This document shows positions 55,257 through 64,000 of a stretch of 64,000 nucleotides of DNA, in pieces. Source of the DNA: Sphaerosporella brunnea (Eukaryota > Ascomycota > Pezizomycetes > Pezizales > Pyronemataceae); contig VXIS01000078.1 in NCBI GenBank assembly GCA_008704415.1, forward strand, positions 1 through 64,000, given 5' to 3'. The notes under the pieces are model-generated. The model was not told the origin of the DNA. It saw only the letters and a program-made list of their open reading frames with translations, and did no database searches. Position numbers and translations under genes: made by a program. How positions within the stretch are numbered: the stretch's first letter is position 1; the number at the start of each line of letters is the position of its first letter.

Positions 55257-56796
55257 TTACTCATCATTACCGCCCCGCGGAGGCTCTCGCTCTGTCGTGG
55301 GGCCTTCGAGGTAACTGGCACTCTCGGCCGCCTCATACTCGGCGATCAAGTCTGCTATTTCCGCTCGTGTGTCATCGAACTCACTGAGATCATTGGCAAA
55401 AATTGGCTCTCGCTTGTACTGTTCCAAGAACGCATTGCGCTTCCTGAGACGATCATACTGTGCCACAATACGTTTGAATAGCTGCACAGCGATTAGTTAC
55501 AGTCATGGCGGCTTATTAGAGACACATACCGTGGCAATGCTAGTATGATTCGCCAACATCAGCCCACTCACACGGTTGGAAGTTGGGATGTGAGGAGACT
55601 TCTTGGTTAACGCGACCTGTATACTTGCAGGGCCCCACGGAATGAAGGTGGCCAAACGTCGCTCACGGATCCTCAGCAGAGATTTGTGGACCTATCCAGT
55701 CAGTAACGCCTGACCCTTTAGCACCAGATATAGTACTCACATCTGTAGGATCCGCTTCTCCCTGGATGATGTTGAGGATAGAAATGTAACAACTGTTCTT
55801 GGTTGTGTTGGTCAGGACCATGCGGTTCTTAGGCTGCAATAGCCGACGCATAACATCCAGCACAGTCGTCTTGCGCACTGTTTTGCCAGCCTCTATCGAG
55901 TCGCTGGTAAATGGCGTGTAGGACGTCATCAAGAAGTGGCACCTCGGTGTAGGGATCAAAGAAGCGATAATTCCGGCCAAGTCGTTGTGCATGTAGCCTG
56001 GGTATCTCAGGGTAGTTGTACTAGCCGACATCACGGTGGACACCAGCTGATTGGTCTGCGCGAACGAGGGAGCCTGGATATGCAGCCTGTCGGCAGCGAT
56101 ACGCGTCAGAGCACCGTTGTCCAGCACGACGACGGAGTCTGCGTTCTGCGCCAATCGCTTCATGGCAAGCATGCTGTTGTACGGCTGGACGACGACATCG
56201 CCGACGCTCTGAGTATCCGGGAAAACCGAATACGTCTGGATGAGCTTCTTTGGGAAGCGATCGTTCAATCTCTCCAAAAGGAACGAGCCCAGGCCGGAAC
56301 CCGTACCACCAGCAATCGAGTGCAATAGCATGAAGCCCTCTAGCGAGTCGCTACCGTCCGCTTCTCTCTCGATCATCTCCATCACCTCCTCACAGACGTT
56401 TTCGCCCATCGCATATCCAGCTGCCCAGTTGTTTCCAGCACCACTTCCATGCGTCGGGACGTGAAAGTTCTCGGGGTTGTAGATGTTCTTGTACGGTCCG
56501 TTCTGGATGCCTTGAATAACTCGGGGCTCAAGATCTAGAAGAATAGCTCTTGGAATGTATCGGGTGTCGTCAGACTGGTAAAAGAACACATCTTTTCTAT
56601 CGGTGCCTTCTTCGGTGGCTTCGAGGTTACCGTCCGGAGAAATAGCGTGCTCCTGGCCTGAAGGTGTCAGCGAACCTTGTCTCCTCCAAGCTGCAGTCGT
56701 AACTATGAAGAGATACTAACAGAGAGTTTGCCAGAAGGCGGAGCCGACCGCGTTACCGCATTGTCCAGCTTGAATGGTAATAATTTCGCGGGGCAT
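55257..56796 (-). CDS. Gamma-tubulin
   Basis: Nucleates microtubules at the spindle pole body within the gamma-tubulin complex (TUB4 in budding yeast, mipA in Aspergillus). Exons: 56796-56721, 56657-55741, 55691-55530, 55481-55257; 459 residues. [20 protein letters not shown] opens the protein. The GTP-binding tubulin signature is [42 protein letters not shown] and [19 protein letters not shown] are gamma-specific. The tail is acidic. Introns are ordinary GT..AG with a first exon of 76 nt. Confidence 0.97.
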
Positions 56797-57535
56797 AGCG
56801 GTAGTGAACGAGGTGGCTGTGTCGTGTTGCGAAGTCGTTGCACTACAACCGCGAACCCTTCAAGACGCGTCTAATCCCGCCAAGCCACCTCCAAGCTTTC
56901 CTGTCCACAACATGCGAAATCACCAGTGATGATTCGATGCATCTATTTTCGATCCTAAGCTCATCATTTCAAGGAATAGTGTTTGAGTGACACATCGTCA
57001 ATGACTTGTTTTCAATCACATTTTGTTACTCGGATAGTCACTGAACTGTGTTCGGTACAGCAGAACGTCAGGAGGCCATGGATATGTGAGCTCAACTCTC
57101 TTGACCATGGAATTTCTTGGTCTTGTCTGACGATAGTAGACCATACTGAAGGCTGGTTCAGAACATAGCCTGCGACAAGCAGCAGATGAAAACCCTCCTT
57201 CCAACCAAAATACCAGATTATTCGCCTTTTCACAGGAATCCCCGCCTTTCAGACTGAAGGAAAGTTATACTCTATACTGAGCCTACTTATTACCCCTCAT
57301 GGGCCATCTGAGAGGTTCCAAATGTGTCCAAAATGCCCTTGATACACTTTCCAGTGACTCAAAAAGCTTCACAACGACGAAAGCTTCCAGCTCACAGAGT
57401 TCCCAAACAAGCTATATAAGCAGCTATCTTTCCTCTTTCCCCAGCTTCCAGTCTTCCCTTCATCACATCTCTTCTCTCCAAAATCGACATCGATCATCGA
57501 AATTAATTCTAATCTCCACTTCGTTAACTACAACA
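56797..57535. promoter_or_regulatory. Divergent spacer with TATA box for the small gene at 57536
   Basis: A CTATATAAG TATA box at 57412-57420 is followed by a strongly pyrimidine-rich leader and ends 116 bases before the ATG at 57536. This is the layout of a highly expressed or inducible fungal gene. The left half is the gamma-tubulin promoter. Confidence 0.5.
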
Positions 57536-57736
57536 ATGCCTTCCACCACGAACACCACCCCCGAGTTCGAGTTCAGCAACTCGGCCGAATTCCACTACGC
57601 TCAATTCCGTGCCGGCAACATCAAACCATACGACGATGCCTACAGCACCGAATACTACATCGGACCCAAGCCTCAGAAGAAGAAGGACTCTAGGATCGAG
57701 AGACTCTTCAAGAAGATCGCTCAGAAGCTGGAGTAA
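57536..57736 (+). CDS. Small protein, 66 residues, unidentified
   Basis: Starts MPSTTNTTPEFEFSNSAEFH and ends in a basic amphipathic helix (KKKDSRIERLFKKIAQKLE). The first half is acidic/polar with many aromatic residues (Phe/Tyr); no signal peptide or membrane segment. A TATA box and CT-rich leader sit at proper distance and the ATG context (CAACAATGCC) is good, so I think it is a real gene. It may be an abundant stress or development-related small protein; the function is unknown. No intron. Confidence 0.65.
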   Translation: MPSTTNTTPEFEFSNSAEFHYAQFRAGNIKPYDDAYSTEYYIGPKPQKKKDSRIERLFKKIAQKLE

Positions 57737-58435
57737 ATAAAGGTATATCATCCAGTAATGGATACCCTCTGTTATGTTATGATCTTGGCCATGTTCAAGT
57801 TAACAAGTTGGAAGTTGGTTTATTCGATACTGAAAATCACTCGACAAATGGAAAGCTCACATGCCTCATAGAGTGGCTTAAGGTTCTGAAACATAAAAAA
57901 CTTTGTCACATACGATTGTTCTGACGTGACAAATAGACCGATTCTCACTGCACGTGTGAAGGAACGAAGGCATCACCGAACAAGCCTTTCGAGGTCGAAT
58001 CACAGAGAGGAGAAGAGATTTCAACTGGATGTTACGTTTTTTTTTTGTTGTTTTGTCTTGGTTTTATGTGGAGGAACGCATTATTTTCTTGATGAATGTT
58101 CTGCAGATATGAGCGGGTGGAAATCTATCAGCGACGTCAAATAAGAGAGGAAAAAATAGTGCTTTTGTCGTGAACCTTCCAAACATGAACCCAAACTTGA
58201 ACTTTGGTCAAACGAAACCACAGCCAATGCCGTTTTCGAGCACCGAAATCGCCCGAGATTCTGAAACTCAAAGCCAGCCTGATAGATACAGCTAGATAAC
58301 ATGTACTCGTACATAAAATTAAACAGAATACACGACGCAGTGTGTACGGAATAACATCATGACAGAACTGCTTCAAACCCCGATGCCCGTTTCTTCTAAT
58401 GCCTAGACTATCCCGAGGAGCTCGATCATGCCTGA
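57737..58435. other. Convergent spacer
   Basis: About 700 bases with no gene seen; AT-rich 3' flanks of two convergent genes. Confidence 0.5.
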
Positions 58436-59302
58436 TCAGACTCTCTCCGATTGCGCTGGTTCCTTCTTATTGGGATTCCATCTTTTCAACAGAAACCAAC
58501 CCGCCACAAAACCCACACACCCAAGTACGGCCACAACAACCAACACAGCTGCGATAGTAGTGGACATACCATTCGATACTCCAGCACTTCTGTCTAACGG
58601 TACACCTTCCGCAGGTGGATCCGAGAGAGAGCGGCGTATGCGAGGAAGCGGTGTTGGAGGAGTGAAGGGACATCGACAGTTGAAAGTAGCAATAGAGTCG
58701 TCGGTGCAACTACTCGCCGTGGCTGACGGTGTGGTCATAGGGTTGAGGCCGGCAGTGCCTGAGGGAAAAGGAGTCCAGGGGACTACGCCGGGTTGTCTCT
58801 CGATGGTGGTTACCGGCACGATTGCTGATAAGATGGATGGGTCTGTTGAAGGGGTAGGTGTTGGATAGGACTCGGAAGCTCGCTCCACGAGGGCCAAAAT
58901 ATTCCCAAGAGTTGGGCTGGCAAAATCGTGGATTGTGGGGATTGTAGCCGGCGTAGAGTTTTTGCCCATGTGCTCTGTTGTGAGAATATTCGCCGGTAGA
59001 AACTTGAAAGACGGAGCTCCATGTTCTCCACATCCCTTGGGATGAACAATAACACCGACGTGTAGTCCACTGGCACACTCGCCCGCTGCGGCCACCTCTG
59101 CGCACTGCTGTTCATACGCCGCTCCTGGGATGCGGGCACAGAAGCTGCTGCAACTGTCTTCTGTGTATGCCCGGGCGATGGCGAAAGCAGTCAAGAAGGT
59201 GATGGTCATCACGATAATGGCGGTTCCCCACCGCGGGAGGGGCGGGAATTTATGCCATATGTTCTTGAGGGAGCCGGTCCTCACGCTGATAATTCCAGAC
59301 AT
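58436..59302 (-). CDS. Membrane-anchored Cys/Pro/Ser/Thr-rich protein, unidentified
   Basis: 288 residues from ATG 59302 (MSGIISVRTGSLKNIWHK). A hydrophobic segment at about 27-45 (signal anchor) is followed by a cysteine cluster (CSSFCARIPGAAYEQQC and CASGLHV...GCGEHG). Then comes a long Pro/Thr/Ser-rich region likely to be O-glycosylated, a C..CRCPF motif, a second membrane segment (about 247-270) and a short basic tail. The layout resembles a cell-surface sensor or adhesion-type protein. The frame extends further upstream in the ORF sense, but those residues look like leader and an intron cannot be excluded. Family unknown. Confidence 0.65.
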   Translation of the reverse strand: MSGIISVRTGSLKNIWHKFPPLPRWGTAIIVMTITFLTAFAIARAYTEDSCSSFCARIPGAAYEQQCAEVAAAGECASGLHVGVIVHPKGCGEHGAPSFKFLPANILTTEHMGKNSTPATIPTIHDFASPTLGNILALVERASESYPTPTPSTDPSILSAIVPVTTIERQPGVVPWTPFPSGTAGLNPMTTPSATASSCTDDSIATFNCRCPFTPPTPLPRIRRSLSDPPAEGVPLDRSAGVSNGMSTTIAAVLVVVAVLGCVGFVAGWFLLKRWNPNKKEPAQSERV

Positions 59303-60434
59303 AGCGGGAGAAGAGAGCTGATGTGTGTGCACGGATTGGACTGCACGTTCTTGTCCGTGCTCACGGCATATATAATGTATCTTCAGCGTTTCGTCTGGCT
59401 TTCTTTGTGCTGAAAGGGCATTATTGGCACTGTCAGCCGGCACCCAAAAAGACACCTGGAAGCGCTTCCAGCAACACCGATAAGTTGAATGGCGGGATCC
59501 TTTTTGTTGATCGCTGGTGGGAGTTGGTTTCAGAAGGGTTTCTGGAACTGCGGATTGGTCCTCCAGTTTCAAGATGCCCCACCAGCCGGCGCCGTAAGCA
59601 CCGTGGATCAAATGGGAGTACCATGTTCTGGATGCTGCTGAATTGGCTTTCATACAAGGACATGAGCTGTTGTGGAGCCTGCAGAGGCGTAAAAACGTAA
59701 GCATGCGGGTGGGCCCTTCGGCAAACAAAGTGCACAAACACTGCCATGTTGTTCCTTCGCATGGTATTTCCTCACGTCACGATGTTGGGCGCGGAAACTA
59801 AGAGGTTGGTTTAGACGACTTCCACCGCCGTTGTACTTATAGCAAGATATTATTATCTGGATCCTGGAACTGTTTAAACAAACAAAGCGAGGAAGCGTCA
59901 CTGAGCAGCCGTCCGTAGTCAAAGCGCAGTGGCTAGTGATAACTGTATCGATGCCGTTGGCAAGCAGATCGCTTTCTCAGTCTAGACCGCTTGGCAAAGG
60001 AACAGATGGAGCTCTTGGCTATACCGATGGAAAGCCAGAAGCCGAAGAATCAATGTTTTGGCAAGTTTTTATGATCAGGCGGTTGCCAGGGAGAAAAACA
60101 AGCCATCAAATACGACACATCGAGAGTTTCCCCAAAATTGCAGGTGGCTTGGACCAATCCAAGCCACATCGATATAACTGTCGGTGGACATTCACAGGCG
60201 AAGAGACCTTTCAGCTCAGTCACTCTAACACTGATCGCTTCTTTAAGGCTTCAGTGAAGCACTCAAATTGTGGATCGGGAAAAAAAAGGTATATTAGCGA
60301 TTAAGAGAGTCAGCTCGTAGATGTCGATGAATGCTTGTTTGCAAATCCTGTGTTTCGACTTCTCATCTTTCAGCCTTGTGCTCAGCCTTACCCATCGAGT
60401 GACCGCAGGTGAGACGGCGCGCCAGAATCCGCAC
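59303..60434. other. Spacer
   Basis: 1.13 kb between the membrane protein's 5' end and the VPS26 3' end. Open frames here have no recognisable content. Confidence 0.5.
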
Positions 60435-61592
60435 TTAAGGCTGCTGCCGGTAAAGAACAATCTCGGATTGCTTGAAGTACCGTCTAGCGTCTGTATTTTT
60501 GTGATAACATTAGCATCGAACCACCTCTCAGAAACATGGGAACAAGCCTTCATCAATCAAAACCAAACTCAGGTAATAGCGTGTAGAATACTTCTTGTTG
60601 ACCTCACGGAACGTAGGAGTCAGATCAAATCCTCCCAAGAACAACCGGATTGGAATGGTTTCGCCTGCCAGGGGATAAGCAAAATTAGTGACACAAAACA
60701 CCAAATACAGGACAAAAACAAAACCATCTGTGGTTACCTCTTGACGGGGAGCCATCCATAATCTGCAAGACGTCGTCAGAAGCATACTCTACACAGCTAT
60801 GCGGGATAACGATGGAGCCAAATACCTCAAATCTCACCAACGTTTCACTCTCATTATACTGGTTCGGAGCTGTGCCCGTCGTCTCTCTCCGGATTATGGA
60901 CAACTCCATGTGTTTAATCTTGAGTCGCACCAACAGGAAATATATCCGACCGACTATGACATCCTTCAGGTGGTATTTTGACTTGGAGTACTCAAACTCG
61001 ATGTGCAGACAGTCCTCGATGCCGACGTCCATCTTTATCGAGCTGTTGCTCTCCGGTGGGATGCGGTATGAATAGACCCAGATGTCCTTCTCACGGATCA
61101 CGTCGGCCATTCGCCTGGAGACAGTTACGCGAACAAAGTAACGAAGCTTCACGTTGATTCCGTTGTACGATTCGTACTGCTTTTCGACGTTCTTGAACTC
61201 AAAGTCGAAAGTCTGAGGGTGTTGGAGGTCTCCCGGAGCAGCCAGCTCCTGTCCGAGGGACAAAAACTCATAGTGGTTTCCACGGTCGAAGAACATCTCT
61301 GCATCGCAACGGAAAAAAAAGTCAGCAACGGGGTCCTCCCGGACTGCGGTCGCTTCGGGGAAGTCCACCGACCTATTGTGCCAATGAACTGCACCTTGAT
61401 TCCGGTGTGTTCCAAGCGCTTTCCATCCTTTGGTCTGATAGTCACAGCTCCCTTGACCGTCTCTCCGTCCATGTACAGCGGGCATTTTTCCTTTCTGTTC
61501 TTATCCAACTTGATATCGACCATCTGCCGCTTGTCGTCGGCATCGTCAAGACGGATGTCAATGTCGAGAGGGGTCGAAAAGAAGTAAGACAT
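60435..61592 (-). CDS. VPS26: Retromer subunit Vps26
   Basis: An arrestin-fold subunit of retromer that helps select cargo for endosome-to-Golgi retrieval. Exons: 61592-61373, 61298-60826, 60762-60738 (25 nt), 60664-60548, 60490-60435; 296 residues. Words that match the family: PLDIDIRLDD, GIKVQFIGTIEMFFDRGNHY (split by an intron), FKNVEKQYESYNGINVKLRY, SIIRRETTG, DGSPSRGETIPIRLFLGG, STRYYLSLVLIDEDARRYFK and QSEIVLYR. The last intron (60547-60491) must start GC (GCTTGT) to join LIDE to DARRYFK; no GT donor keeps frame. It lies divergent to PUS1 with 151 bases between starts. Confidence 0.95.
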
Positions 61593-61743
61593 GGCGGGTT
61601 GGGATGGCAAAAGAGGTATGTAGGTGAAGCTCAAGGGTGGTTATGGCACTTACTTACTAACGCGATGAGGCTGAAAGACAGCCTTGGTTGTCCCAAGTTT
61701 TCACAACCTTCCAGGTCCGGCCCCACCGTCCCCACTATCCAAA
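61593..61743. promoter_or_regulatory. 151-bp divergent promoter VPS26 / PUS1
   Basis: Start codons face away from each other with 151 bases between, so the promoters overlap. No TATA box is obvious. Confidence 0.55.
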
Positions 61744-63590
61744 ATGTCGACCACAAATGAGGCTCTCGCTCCTCCAGCAGCTGCACCAGCGCCTGTGTCA
61801 GCTGCTCTTGCGACTACCAAAGCCCTGGCCGGCACCACTCAATCTAAGCCCCAAGAACGCGACTCTCGGGCCCCGCACCGGGACGGCCGAACTGGCGGCG
61901 GGCGCGGTCGTCCCAATGGCAAGAGGAACAAGAACATGGGGCGGAACGACTACACGTATGTATGCGCGGATCCCCTCCCTCTCGTGCCGGGGTACCACAA
62001 CTAACATCGCATTTCCGGCAGTCGTATGCAAGATGAGAGCAAACGCACGGCCAAACGCCTTAAGATGGAGGGCGGCCAGCGCACTGAATGGAAGCCTCGC
62101 GAAGGTGTAGCAGACGAAGACAAGGAGGAGCGCAAGCCGAAGCGGAAAGTCGCTGTGATGCTCAGTTACTGCGGTACTGGCTACAAGGGAATGCAATTGA
62201 ACCCGCCGTTCAAGAGTATCGAAGGAGACCTATTTGAGGCGTTTGTCAAAGCCGGCGCTATCTCGCGTGCGAACTCGGATGATCCCAAGAAGTCTGCACT
62301 AGTGCGGTGTGCGAGGACGGACAAAGGTGTGCATGCGGCCGGAAACGTTATCTCGTTGAAGCTCATTATTGAGGATCCGGACGTCATCCAGAAGATCAAT
62401 GCGAACCTGCCGGCTCAGATTCGCGTGTGGGACATCATCCGGACTACAGGCTCGTTCAGTTGCTATAACCTGTGCGACAGCAGAAAGTACGAGTACTTGC
62501 TGCCTACGCACGTTTTCTTGCCACCACAACCTAAGTCATGGCTTGCCTCCCACTGCCGCAAATACGCCGAGAAGGAAGGTGACTTGGAGGGCTTCTTGTC
62601 ACGGCAGAAGGAGGTGGAGGGTTGGTGGCCAGAGGTGATGAAGAAGACCGCGGAGCATCTCAAGGACGAGCCTAACATTGAGTCTTTAATGGCTCAATTC
62701 AACAAATTGCAAGAAGATCTTACGCCCACCGCAATGACGGATGACGAGGAGTTGTATCGGAAGATTATGGGCTTCCAGATGCAGCAAAAACGGGCCTACC
62801 GCATTTCTCCGGAACGGCTGGAGAGAGTCCGTGAGGCTTTCCGTCAGTTTGTTGGTACTAACAACTTCTGGAACTACACCATCGACAAGTCTTTCAAGGA
62901 CCCAAGTGCAAACCGTCATATCAAGTCTTTCGAGGTATATCCTATCTCGCCATCGTGGCTTTGTGGCTGTTGTTGATAATTGTAGGTCAGCGATCCGATC
63001 ATCATCAACGGCACTGAGTGGCTGTCGATCCACGTCCACGGCCAGTCCTTCATGATGCACCAAATCCGCAAAATGGTCGGTATGGCCATGATGGTGGTAC
63101 GCTGCGGCACTCCCGTCTCTCGCATCAAGGAAGCTTTCGGCCCCAGAAAAATCTCAATCGGCAAAGCGCCGTCCCTGGGACTTTTGCTGGAGTACCCGCT
63201 CTTTGAGCACTACAACGCGAAGATGGCGAAGGAAAACGACCGGGCTCCCCTTGACTTTGCCAAGTACCAGGAGCAGGTCGATAAATTCAAGCAGGAGTTT
63301 ATCTACGACAAAATATTCGACCAGGAGCAGAAGGAGAACACGTAAGTTTGCACTTGATGTGCACGAGTGCCCTGCTGCGATCCAGCTGACAATGGAACTG
63401 CAGGTTTACTTCGTTTGTGCAGTACTTGGATACCTTTAGGAATTCAACGTATATGTACCTCACCTCCGCCGGTTTCAAGGCCATCGATGATCTCAGGGCA
63501 AATGGAGAGCTAGAGTGGAAAGATGCTACGCAGGACGATGTTGATGTTGACTCCGAGGGGGAGCTGGCTGGTGCTACCGAGGAGGGATAA
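61744..63590 (+). CDS. PUS1: tRNA pseudouridine synthase Pus1
   Basis: A TruA-family enzyme that makes pseudouridine in tRNAs (positions such as 26-28, 34, 36) and some mRNAs in the nucleus. Exons: 61744-61955, 62022-62934, 62986-63341, 63404-63590; 555 residues. An Ala/Pro-rich, Arg-rich N-terminus and a basic KRTAKRLKM patch suggest nuclear import. The catalytic motif is ARTDKGVHA (Asp nucleophile). MLSYCGTGYKGMQ, FWNYTIDKSFKDP and GQSFMMHQIRKMVGM are family signatures. The tail is acidic. Confidence 0.95.
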
Positions 63591-63720
63591 AAACGCTGCT
63601 TGCTTTGATATCTCCTTAGACTTTCATCTGTGCTAATTTTGGAATTACACACTTGTACAATAGGCCAAAACATGAACAATGACTTGTTTTGAGCGCCATA
63701 TTAATTTCACAACACTGTGA

Positions 63721-64000
63721 CTAAAATACTGGCTGTACAAAAGCAACTCCCTCCAGTACAGGCATCTTCTCCTCCCACTTGCCGGTCCTCTCCCAGCTCT
63801 CGACCTCAAGCCACACCACATCCGGTGCCACCTCTTCCAGCGCCACTTTAAGATCCTGCCTTTCCGCCAACACCTCCCCACCACACATCTCACAGATCTC
63901 ATCCACAATCTCATCCGTCACGCCCGCATGCTTGACCAGCGCACTCAACATCACAACCACTGCATCCCACACCTTATAGTTGACGCCATATATGCCCATA
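63721..64000 (-). CDS. Unidentified protein, C-terminal part (cut by window end)
   Basis: A minus-strand frame stays open from the window edge to a stop at 63721; about 92 residues are visible. It looks helical (VWDAVVVMLSALVKHAGVTD, then a Cys/Glu-rich stretch, then WERTGKWEEKMPVLEGVAF). It could be the end of a HEAT/ARM-repeat protein; a TTI2-like protein came to mind but this is a weak impression. Convergent with PUS1, 130 bases apart. Confidence 0.6.
   Translation of the reverse strand, partial: MGIYGVNYKVWDAVVVMLSALVKHAGVTDEIVDEICEMCGGEVLAERQDLKVALEEVAPDVVWLEVESWERTGKWEEKMPVLEGVAFVQPVF

Overview
This window is nuclear DNA of a filamentous ascomycete (Pezizomycotina). About twenty housekeeping genes of fungal type carry short spliceosomal introns, mostly 45-120 nt, with GT..AG ends and CTAAC/CTGAC-like branch sites. 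CT-rich leaders, CAA microsatellites and fungal-only proteins (a Gwt1-type acyltransferase, a Ted1-type phosphoesterase, an inositol-phosphosphingolipid phospholipase) point the same way. Spacers are long for a fungus and hold many small TA-flanked inverted-repeat elements (MITEs). I cannot fix the species or class; an early-diverging class such as Pezizomycetes is only a guess. No operons, CRISPR, rRNA or convincing tRNA genes were seen.

Layout. 1-8.25 kb is gene-poor, with two MITEs, simple repeats and promoter-like stretches. 8.25-10.3 kb is a large disordered, acidic fungal protein. 13.2-14.1 kb is SAR1, whose last codons come from an inserted MITE. 14.3-17.0 kb is a spacer with three MITEs sharing TA junctions inside a fourth inverted repeat. 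17.0-21.6 kb: TED1, aspartyl aminopeptidase and TIM9, all minus. 23.0-24.9 kb: CDH1/FZR1. 25.8-29.6 kb: SEC9 and VPS52, minus. 30.2-34.8 kb: a GFA-domain enzyme, then GWT1 and ISC1 head to head. 36.3-39.4 kb: CAX4, a SEN15-like gene with an apparent frameshift, and OST3, all minus. 39.8-42.2 kb: a coiled-coil protein of unknown role. 42.5-49.1 kb: NTH1, ALG7 and YSH1, minus. 49.5-52.1 kb: cytosolic methionyl-tRNA synthetase. 52.3-53.6 kb: an inverted duplication that splits a small gene over both strands. 53.6-56.8 kb: RFC3 and gamma-tubulin, minus. 57.5-59.3 kb: a 66-residue small protein and a membrane-anchored Cys/Pro-rich protein. 60.4-63.6 kb: VPS26 and PUS1, divergent. The end cuts an unidentified minus-strand gene.

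How genes work together. Many belong to the early secretory pathway: ALG7, CAX4 and OST3 (dolichol cycle and N-glycosylation), GWT1 and TED1 (GPI anchor synthesis and remodelling), SAR1 (COPII budding), then VPS52, VPS26 and SEC9 (retrograde sorting and exocytosis). Others serve the cell cycle and genome (CDH1, gamma-tubulin, RFC3, NTH1) and RNA (YSH1, PUS1, SEN15, methionyl-tRNA synthetase). Exon joins were set by reading frame plus recognisable family sequence. Three joins (TED1, ISC1, VPS26) need GC..AG introns.
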